A stretch of 26,702 nucleotides of DNA from Acidilobaceae archaeon (GTDB taxonomy: Archaea > Thermoproteota > Thermoprotei_A > Sulfolobales > Acidilobaceae). The position numbers were made by a program, and so were the translations under genes. Shown here piece by piece: positions 21,627-26,702 of the stretch. Each line of letters starts with the position of its first letter. The first letter of the stretch is position 1. The notes below the pieces were generated by a model. That model saw only the letters and a list, made by a program, of their open reading frames with translations. It made no database searches and was not told the origin of the DNA. Location of the stretch: contig JALWEW010000101.1 of assembly GCA_027039295.1 (NCBI GenBank), positions 1-26,702 on the forward strand, given 5' to 3'.

Positions 21627-22102
21627 ACGCTAGGTGCTATAGTGTAGATGTTCTAGGTATCAGACTCTACATAGGGTGTGCAGCCTTTAACGGCGGACCC
21701 GACGAGTTAGCCCTCCTCTCTAGGAGGGCCGAGGAGAGGGGTGTAGTACTTGTAGGCCTCCCGCACCCTAAGAGGCCGTGTGAGGTCCTGCAGGCCTACC
21801 TCTACGCGCTAGAGTATACACGCTCCGGCAAACGCAGGCTTGCGAGGCCCTCGTTGCTTACAGCTGGTATCCTACTAGGGACACTCCAAGCGAGGAGGAT
21901 AGCTGATATGATATCGCAGGAATCCGGGGGGAAACTCTCTGTCTATGTGGTTAGCTACAATAAGGAAACATGCTCGATGTTTATCGCAGAGTTAGCTAGG
22001 TTGGCTGGGATGAGGCTGGAGACCCTAGAGGTCGCTAAACTAGCGTGTAAGCGAGAGGACCTCCACTCCATCACGAGGAACTATCTCGTCCTCGCCAGGT
22101 GA
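21563..22102 (+). CDS. Cgi121-like KEOPS subunit (tentative)
   Basis: A 179-aa protein whose central part resembles archaeal Cgi121, the KEOPS subunit that binds tRNA and the Bud32 kinase during t6A synthesis. The match is to the pattern of a helix with EVLQAYLYALEYTRSGK, then SLLTAGILLGTLQARRIADMI (the family usually has a Gly-rich turn followed by Gln-Ile at this point) and a strand KLSVYVVSYNKE. The first 20 residues lie within the 3' end of the fusion gene and are low-complexity; the true start may be TTG 21578 or a rarer codon near 21623, because no ATG or GTG follows before the conserved part. If correct, it complements the Sua5 gene at 0.9 kb. Assignment from motif memory. Confidence 0.5.
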   Translation: MGGLPLGEEGGGERARKGSTIDARCYSVDVLGIRLYIGCAAFNGGPDELALLSRRAEERGVVLVGLPHPKRPCEVLQAYLYALEYTRSGKRRLARPSLLTAGILLGTLQARRIADMISQESGGKLSVYVVSYNKETCSMFIAELARLAGMRLETLEVAKLACKREDLHSITRNYLVLAR

Positions 22103-22122
22103 GCCCGCTTACCCTAGGAGAG

Positions 22123-22186
22123 TCAGCGAGGGTGACATATTATCATCGGCCTCTAGGAGGACCTCAATGCCGTCACCACTCATCAC
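22123..22186 (-). ncRNA. Candidate C/D box guide RNA
   Basis: In the 184-nt gap after the Cgi121-like gene the minus strand reads box C GTGATGA (22186-22180), a 12-nt guide, TTGA as D' (22167-22164), a 17-nt spacer, ATGATAA as C' (22146-22140), a 13-nt guide and box D CTGA (22126-22123). C and D are perfect, C' and D' each have one mismatch, and the spacer is long. The same bases can also fold as one hairpin, because GGTGAC (22131-22136) pairs with GTCACC (22172-22177). No terminal stem or well-placed promoter is seen. Low confidence. Confidence 0.3.
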
Positions 22187-22286
22187 GTGGGGTCGGCTTA
22201 AACACAGCTCCTCACTACTCGGGTCACGGCCGTGGAGCCTCACACCCCCGGATTCTCCCCTGCTCTTAGGGAGCGTATAAAGCAGC

Positions 22287-23471
22287 TTATACAGCTAGGC
22301 CCAAGGCGCTTGCCAGCGCCCCCCTGAGTAAGGCTATGGCTCCCATCATACTGCCTACGGCATCGCATGAGAGGAGGCTTGTCTTCTTGATGGATGATAA
22401 CACCTGTAATGCCGTTCTACGGTAATCATCGTATTCTATGGGTTCTAAGGGGCCCTTAGTCGACTCCAGAACGCACCTAACGAGTCTGGGTCTCCGTAGT
22501 GCGAGCCTCGAGAGGTATGCTGAGGCCTCCAGTCCGCGTTGTACGCTCCTAACGCTAACACTTAGCGTCCTCGCGAGGCTCTGGCTTGCTCCCTGCTTCT
22601 TAGCCAAGTCGAGTAGCCTCTTAACGGCCAGCGCCTGGGGGTAGAGTCCTCCCCCTGAGAGTGGCTTGTTCAAGCAGGCGGCATCACCGAAAACCACTAC
22701 CTTGCCTCTTACCAGTCGGGGGCTTATAGTATGGCCGATGTAGATGGGGCCGCCGTAGGCGCCCTTTAAGGATCCTCTGAGCGCGCCTAGGAGGCGCTGG
22801 ATATCTCTTGTGGAGTGTGAAGCCATGCCTACAATGCAGTACGGGCCGCCTCTGAAGGCCCAGAGGTACCCGGGGCCCTCGAGGCTCTCGAATGCTACGA
22901 GAGGCGTCGTGCTAGGCTCATAACGGCCTAGTCTGCAGGGGTCCAAGGTGGTTATGTAATTAACACCGTAAGCGGGTTCTTCGAGGCATCCTATGCCTAG
23001 CCCTGCCCTGAGCCGGGGCTTCGCGCCCTCAGCTATCACAGCATAATCGTAGGCTTTAACAGTCTTTGACACCCTCAACCTTCCATCGGGTGCCACTTCG
23101 GTGACCCTCGCTTCGAGGCGTATCCTAACGCCTAACCTTGCCGCGACCAAGGCGAGGTGCCTGTCTAAGCCCGGCCTATCGAGTCTGAGGAGGCCCCCGA
23201 TGACCTTGAATGTTCTGCAGTATCCCTGTGAGCATACGGTTATGCCGTCGAACTTCTGGGCTATAAGTCTCCCGGGCAGGGGTCCGGCTATGTGCTCGAT
23301 AAGGGAGAGTGTGTTCCTGCTAATGATGCCGGTGCAGTGGGGGGGAACGCCGGGTCTCGCATGCTCCTCGTACACGTCTACATCGAAGCCTAGTCTGACT
23401 AGTGCTATTGAGAGGAGGAGGCCGGAGAAGCCGGCCCCGATGACTGCTACCCTAGCCCCACTTGACGACAT
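22287..23471 (-). CDS. Geranylgeranyl-reductase-family flavoprotein
   Basis: An FAD-dependent oxidoreductase of 394 aa. Seen: the Rossmann motif VIGAGFSGLLLSIAL with VDVYEEH (10-36), a PPHCTGIIS segment that corresponds to the Cys-Gly region of geranylgeranyl reductases, GYLWAFRGG, and the second FAD motif GDAACLNKPLSGGGLYPQAL. In archaea such enzymes saturate the isoprenoid chains of membrane lipids, but paralogues with other substrates exist, so the substrate is not certain. ATG 23471 is the start; an AACGGG/CCCGTT dyad (23477-23500) lies immediately upstream. A GTATAA/TTATAC palindrome overlaps the stop codon (22275-22292). Confidence 0.8.
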   Translation of the reverse strand: MSSSGARVAVIGAGFSGLLLSIALVRLGFDVDVYEEHARPGVPPHCTGIISRNTLSLIEHIAGPLPGRLIAQKFDGITVCSQGYCRTFKVIGGLLRLDRPGLDRHLALVAARLGVRIRLEARVTEVAPDGRLRVSKTVKAYDYAVIAEGAKPRLRAGLGIGCLEEPAYGVNYITTLDPCRLGRYEPSTTPLVAFESLEGPGYLWAFRGGPYCIVGMASHSTRDIQRLLGALRGSLKGAYGGPIYIGHTISPRLVRGKVVVFGDAACLNKPLSGGGLYPQALAVKRLLDLAKKQGASQSLARTLSVSVRSVQRGLEASAYLSRLALRRPRLVRCVLESTKGPLEPIEYDDYRRTALQVLSSIKKTSLLSCDAVGSMMGAIALLRGALASALGLAV

Positions 23472-23591
23472 CGCTAAACGGGCGGTAGCTTAGACCCGTT
23501 AGCCTTCATGGGCTCGCGCCTCAGCCTCAGAGCGCCAGCCATCCCGCCCGGCATTGTATCGCACCGCTAGCCACGCCTCTTAACCTCGACC

Positions 23592-24746
23592 CTACTCGAT
23601 TACCCTGCTCAGATTAGTGAGTAGCCTCGCGCCCCTCCTAGTTATTAAGATCATGTCCTCGATCCTCACCCCGTAGAGGCCAGGTATGTAGACGCCAGGT
23701 TCAACGGTCACAACCATGCCAGGCTCGAGTACCTCCTTAGAACCAGGCCTCAGGTACGGCCTCTCGTGGACTTCAATGCCAACTCCGTGGCCGAGGCCGT
23801 GTATGAAGTACCTGCCGTACCCCCTCTTCTCTAGGATAGTCCTTGCCGCCCTGTCGACTTGGCTAGCCTCGACTCCAGGCCCAGCGACGTCGAGCGCTGC
23901 ATTCTGCGCCTCTATCACAGCCTCTACTATATCCTTGAACCGCGCTGGCGTGGCAGTACCGTGCCAGAAGGTCCTGGTCATATCACTACAGTAACCCCTA
24001 TAAACAGAGCCCCAATCCACGAGGACAGGTCCCTCGGGACCCAGCTCCCTAAGAGTTGGTGCGTGGTGGGGGTATGCCGTGTTCTCGTGGAACGCTACTA
24101 TAGTTGGGAAGGCATACGACCAGGCCCCCCGGAACATGATCTCGCGGTATATGATTGCTGCTCCCAGGGCCTCCGTTAGCCCGGAGTCCAAGCTGGACAC
24201 TAGAGACGAGAATGCGCTCTCCGAGATTTCGATAGCCTTACTAATAAGCTCTAACTCATAGTCGTCCTTAATGGACCTAATCCCGGCTAGGGTATCACTT
24301 GCATCCGAGATCTTAATGCCCTCCTTCTCCAAGGCCTCCAGGCTCTCTCTGAGGTAGCCCGGCGCCGCTTTTAGGTCGGCGTAGACCTCCTTGATTCCGC
24401 ATCTCTCAATCTCTTCTCTCAGGTACTTGGCGAGGGTGCCCCGGTAAAGGCGGGGTATTATGTCGGTGTCGATAGACTCTTCTCCCTCCCTCCCTATAGC
24501 CACTATATCCACCTCTCTGGGAGCCTGCACGCTCATCCTGTGGTAGTCTAGTATGGAGGTCACAATCGTGTCGCCACAAGAGTCCGATATCACCAGAGAG
24601 CCCGTGGGATCCCGGATACCAGCTAGATACGTCATGTTTGGGGGGCTTAGAAGTACTATGAGGGATTCCTCGCTTGCAGAGAGAGCCTCGAGCACCCTTC
24701 TCCTCCTGGAGAGATAGGGCCATACAATATCCACCGCACCCACCAC
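23592..24746 (-). CDS. pepQ: M24-family Xaa-Pro dipeptidase
   Basis: Metallopeptidase of the pita-bread fold that cleaves dipeptides or short peptides with Pro in second position. The 384-aa protein has an N-terminal creatinase-like domain (to about 155) and a catalytic domain with all five metal ligands: Asp 244 (VLVDWGS), Asp 255 (CSDMTRTF), His 320 (GLGHGVG), Glu 349 (VTVEPGVY) and Glu 363 (VRIEDMI), plus His 327 in EVHERP. The start is GTG 24746 or GTG 24734; ATAACG at about 24760-24766 is the only possible TATA box and would favour a leaderless start at 24734. A CCCAC/GTGGG hairpin sits just upstream. Confidence 0.92.
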   Translation of the reverse strand: MVGAVDIVWPYLSRRRRVLEALSASEESLIVLLSPPNMTYLAGIRDPTGSLVISDSCGDTIVTSILDYHRMSVQAPREVDIVAIGREGEESIDTDIIPRLYRGTLAKYLREEIERCGIKEVYADLKAAPGYLRESLEALEKEGIKISDASDTLAGIRSIKDDYELELISKAIEISESAFSSLVSSLDSGLTEALGAAIIYREIMFRGAWSYAFPTIVAFHENTAYPHHAPTLRELGPEGPVLVDWGSVYRGYCSDMTRTFWHGTATPARFKDIVEAVIEAQNAALDVAGPGVEASQVDRAARTILEKRGYGRYFIHGLGHGVGIEVHERPYLRPGSKEVLEPGMVVTVEPGVYIPGLYGVRIEDMILITRRGARLLTNLSRVIE

Positions 24747-24819
24747 CGCGTTATCCCACGGCTTGTGGGTGGTGCACCAAGAATGTCAAGGCCCTCCCGC
24801 GGGCATGCCGCCTTGCACT

Positions 24820-25008
24820 CTAAACTATCCTTACCCTATTCACCTTCTTGGTTTGCCATGAATACCTTCTGATTCTCCTGCTCCTCCCGAAGCCGCAGGC
24901 TGCGCAGTAGCCTTTAGCGACATTGAAAGCTCTCCTCCCGCAGCGCCGGCATACTATGTGCGTCTTACTCCGCCCATGCTTGCCGAATGAGGGTGTACCC
25001 TTACCCAT
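24820..25008 (-). CDS. rpl37e: Ribosomal protein L37e
   Basis: Small zinc-binding large-subunit protein. The 62-aa sequence starts MGKGTPSFGKHGRSKTHIVC and has two CxxC pairs (Cys 20, 23, 35, 38) in CRRCGRRAFNV and YCAACGFG, then a basic tail. It follows the SmAP1 gene by 16 nt on the same strand, a gene pair widely seen in archaea, and is surely co-transcribed with it. Confidence 0.97.
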   Translation of the reverse strand: MGKGTPSFGKHGRSKTHIVCRRCGRRAFNVAKGYCAACGFGRSRRIRRYSWQTKKVNRVRIV

Positions 25009-25024
25009 ACCCTAGCACCCCCCG

Positions 25025-25258
25025 TTACTGCTGGGGAGCGGGGCTTATGAGGACAACGTTGTCCCCCCTTACCATCAAGAGACCTAGGGGCCTGGTGTTA
25101 CCGCTTCTCGAGTCTACTTCCTCAGCATCAGCTAGTATCAGATTGAGGTGCTGGTCATAACTCTTTAATATGCCTTTGAGCGTCCGGCCACCTTTTAGCC
25201 TAACCAGCACCTGCGTCTCAAGGTAATCGGCGAGTATCCTGAACGTGTCGCCCGACAC
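25025..25258 (-). CDS. Sm-like archaeal protein SmAP1 type
   Basis: A 77-aa single-domain Lsm protein that forms heptameric RNA-binding rings. Sm1 is VLVRLKGGRTLKGILKSYD with HLNLILADAEE; Sm2 is LGLLMVRGDNVVLISP. The start is GTG 25258, and AACGGTGAC in the leader provides GGTGA as ribosome site. The promoter box at 25302-25309 appears to be shared with the divergent PUA gene. It precedes L37e. With the SmAP3-type gene at 15.6 kb this window holds two of the Lsm paralogues of the genome. Confidence 0.95.
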   Translation of the reverse strand: MSGDTFRILADYLETQVLVRLKGGRTLKGILKSYDQHLNLILADAEEVDSRSGNTRPLGLLMVRGDNVVLISPAPQQ

Positions 25259-25301
25259 GGCCTGTCACCGTTTCCTAGTCAGGGGCTCAGGTCTGGCTAA
25301 G

Positions 25302-25309
25302 AGTTTAAG
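25302..25309. promoter_or_regulatory. Shared TATA box between SmAP1-L37e and the PUA gene
   Basis: AGTTTAAG is the only AT-rich element in the 92-nt divergent gap. Its centre is about 48 nt from the SmAP1 GTG (25258) and 45 nt from the proposed PUA-gene GTG (25351), so transcripts in both directions would have leaders near 20 nt. The minus-strand leader contains GGTGA and the plus-strand leader GAGAGGG. Confidence 0.55.
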
Positions 25310-25350
25310 AGCCTTTGCGATGGGCAGCGCCACAGAGAGGGTTGGCAGTA

Positions 25351-25884
25351 GTGGTTGGCGAGATTAGAGTGAAGTCCCGGCATCCCCTCTCAAAGAAGGA
25401 GAAGCGGCGTCTTCTACCACTACTCAGGGGGCTACTAGCGGGGACGGACGATGTTAGGCTTGAGATCGCGAGGGTTGAGGCACACGGGCGCGTCTATGAG
25501 ATACTTATTGCTGGGGGAGAGCCTATCGCAGTACTTGTTGAGAACGGTCTAGAGCCGATCCTATATTTCCTTGTAAGAAATAGGGGTGCCGCGGAATCGC
25601 TGCCCCGCGTAATCGTGGATAGGGGCGCCTCTAGGGCCGTGTCGCGTGGAGCGAACCTAATGCTGCCAGGCATTAGGGCTGTAGAGGGCTCATTTGACGT
25701 TGGAGACCCCGTTATTATAGTGGATGAGCCTACCGGCGTGCCAGTAGCCGTGGGCAGGGCCCTCCTGCCTTCTAGCGAGGTGGTAGAGTCCATAGGCACT
25801 GGCAGGAAGGGGGTTGCAGTTAAGGTAACGCAAAGGCCTGGCGACACGCTGTGGAGGGCGTGCGAGGTTCTCTCTACCCGCTAG
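25351..25884 (+). CDS. MCT-1/Tma20-like PUA-domain RNA-binding protein
   Basis: A protein of about 177 aa with a pre-PUA domain (GEIRVKSRHPLSKKEKRRLL, then EIARVEAHGRVYEILIAGGE) and a C-terminal PUA domain (RVIVDRGASRAVSRGANLML, GIRAVEG, DVGDPVIIVDEPTGVPVAVG, KGVAVKVTQRPGD). This layout is that of archaeal relatives of MCT-1/Tma20, which in eukaryotes act in translation reinitiation and ribosome recycling. GTG 25351 is preferred: the frame is open back to a TTG at 25315, but the TATA box at 25302-25309 puts the transcript start near 25331, and GAGAGGG precedes the GTG. The 3' end overlaps the convergent nuclease gene by 11 nt. Confidence 0.85.
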   Translation: MVGEIRVKSRHPLSKKEKRRLLPLLRGLLAGTDDVRLEIARVEAHGRVYEILIAGGEPIAVLVENGLEPILYFLVRNRGAAESLPRVIVDRGASRAVSRGANLMLPGIRAVEGSFDVGDPVIIVDEPTGVPVAVGRALLPSSEVVESIGTGRKGVAVKVTQRPGDTLWRACEVLSTR

Positions 25885-26702
25885 TGGATGAAGAGGGGGA
25901 CTTGCCGTGCTGTCTCTGCGCTTCCCTGGCGTGGCAGGGTGCGGTGTGTAGGGAGGTCTGGCGGGGGTATACTCTAATAGTCTCCAGATTCTCCGGTACC
26001 ACGACTTCGGGTGGCGCTTGAAACCTTAGCCTCTGCCATGACCTGACTATCGCTCTGGCCAGGCTCGTGAGTGCGTTAGGCTCCCCATGGTTCAGTATTA
26101 CTAGGCGGGGCTTGGGGGTCAGGTATTTGAGGAACAATAATAGCTCGCTCCTGCTCGCGTGGCCGCTGAAGCCCTCGATGCTCTCCACCTCCATTTTTAC
26201 TCTGAGGAGCCTTATCTTGCCATTCTCTTCAAAGGAGAACTCTCTTTCACCATCTTTAATGCGCCTGGCCAGGGTGCCCGGGGCGCTGTAGCTCACGAAT
26301 ACTAAGGCGTTCTTCGGGTCCTCAGCGAAGGCCTTAAAATACTCTATTATCGGGCCCCCTTGCATCATACCGCTCGTCGCCAGGATAATCGCGGGGTCCT
26401 TGCTCGTCAATGCTTCATGCCTGGTCGCGTGGTCGTGAACGTAGACGGTGATATCGCTTATGAAGGGGTTCTCCCCTCTCTCTATTGCCTCTCTTATGGG
26501 CTTGGCAAGTAGATTCATGTATGCCGTGTATATCGCCGTAACCTCGTAGATCATGCCATCAACGTATATCGTTATCGGAGGGATCTTGCCCTCCTTATAT
26601 GCTCTGTTGAGCACTGCGAGGATCTCCTGGCCCCTTCCCACGGCCATGACAGGTATGAGGAGCTTCCCGCCGCGCGCGTGGACTTTGTTAACGAGCTCGA
26701 TT
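25874..26702 (-). CDS. Beta-CASP ribonuclease, aCPSF1 (FttA) type, N-terminus outside window
   Basis: C-terminal part of an archaeal CPSF73-like nuclease; aCPSF1 cleaves nascent RNA and acts in transcription termination. The frame stays open through the right edge: the residues before the internal ATG at 26647 read GGKLLIPV, matching the family motif before AVGRGQEIL. Further motifs are ATSGMMQGGPIIEYFKAF, VFVSYSAPGTLARRI, KMEVESIEGFSGHAS (conserved His) and VILNHGEPNA. The tail of the family, ENLETIRV, is followed by about 30 extra residues rich in Ser, His and Gln that run into the convergent PUA gene. SGMMQGGP-EYFK and KMEVESIEGFSGH fit aCPSF1 better than the shorter aCPSF2, but the KH domains that would settle it lie outside. 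Confidence 0.85.
   Translation of the reverse strand, partial: IELVNKVHARGGKLLIPVMAVGRGQEILAVLNRAYKEGKIPPITIYVDGMIYEVTAIYTAYMNLLAKPIREAIERGENPFISDITVYVHDHATRHEALTSKDPAIILATSGMMQGGPIIEYFKAFAEDPKNALVFVSYSAPGTLARRIKDGEREFSFEENGKIRLLRVKMEVESIEGFSGHASRSELLLFLKYLTPKPRLVILNHGEPNALTSLARAIVRSWQRLRFQAPPEVVVPENLETIRVYPRQTSLHTAPCHAREAQRQHGKSPSSSTSG

Noticed and set aside
24747..24790. Hairpin CCCAC/GTGGG upstream of pepQ as a tRNA-like or riboswitch element
   Set aside because: Only five base pairs with a five-base loop and no conserved core; better left as a minor palindrome.
1..26702. Insertion sequences, CRISPR arrays, integrase sites, tRNA and rRNA genes
   Set aside because: I looked on both strands for terminal repeats with transposase, regularly spaced repeats, and tRNA T-loop patterns in the intergenic gaps and found none.

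Overview
The window is chromosomal DNA from a GC-rich hyperthermophilic crenarchaeon. It looks most like a Desulfurococcales or Pyrodictiaceae type, but the genus cannot be named from sequence alone. The evidence is a crenarchaeal gene set: Rpo8 (RpoG), the initiator WhiP, a SmAP3-type Lsm protein, aMBF1, TFE, a thermosome and a split archaeosine transglycosylase. Many genes start with GTG or TTG behind GGTG or GGAG ribosome sites, TATA boxes lie about 25 nt before short leaders, and the genes are packed with small overlaps. I saw no insertion sequence, CRISPR array, tRNA or rRNA.

Layout. 1-1984: aRF1 (cut by the left edge) diverges from a short Sua5/YrdC protein across one AT box, followed by a small unknown gene. 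1943-11469, minus strand: a long run read as aMBF1, HflX, Trm56, TFE, a C5-cytosine methyltransferase, a SpoU-like protein, a duplicated PhoU/TrkA-C protein, NreA, WhiP, a small unknown, a DUF4443-like regulator and ArgF. Down to the PhoU protein all members overlap; NreA and WhiP follow gaps of 41 and 80 nt; a 249-nt gap with dyads precedes the last three. 11567-14056, plus strand: PAN, a perfect 20-bp inverted repeat, a PUA protein and a PAC2-family protein. 14062-16062, minus: SmAP3 then TgtA. 16143-18130, plus: Rpo8 and a membrane-anchored HerA ATPase, convergent with an AK6/Fap7 kinase. 18734-20371, minus: thermosome. 20521-22102, plus: S17e, a MoaD-phosphoribosyltransferase fusion and a Cgi121-like gene. 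22123-25258, minus: a candidate C/D-type RNA, a geranylgeranyl-reductase-type flavoprotein, an M24 peptidase, L37e and SmAP1. 25351-26702: an MCT-1-like PUA protein convergent with the 3' part of an aCPSF1-type nuclease.

Most genes serve information processing: transcription (TFE, aMBF1, Rpo8, aCPSF1), tRNA modification (Sua5 and possibly Cgi121 for t6A, TgtA plus PUA for archaeosine, Trm56), translation (aRF1, HflX, S17e, L37e, AK6), replication and repair (WhiP, NreA) and protein quality control (PAN, PAC2, thermosome). The points I find most novel are the ubiquitin-like/phosphoribosyltransferase fusion with Gly-Gly at the junction, the proteasome locus in which PAN lacks the HbYX tail but the linked PAC2 protein ends in FYM, the perfect hairpin inside that locus, the cytosine methyltransferase within the TFE operon, a CedB-like membrane HerA protein, and single AT boxes that appear to serve divergent gene pairs.
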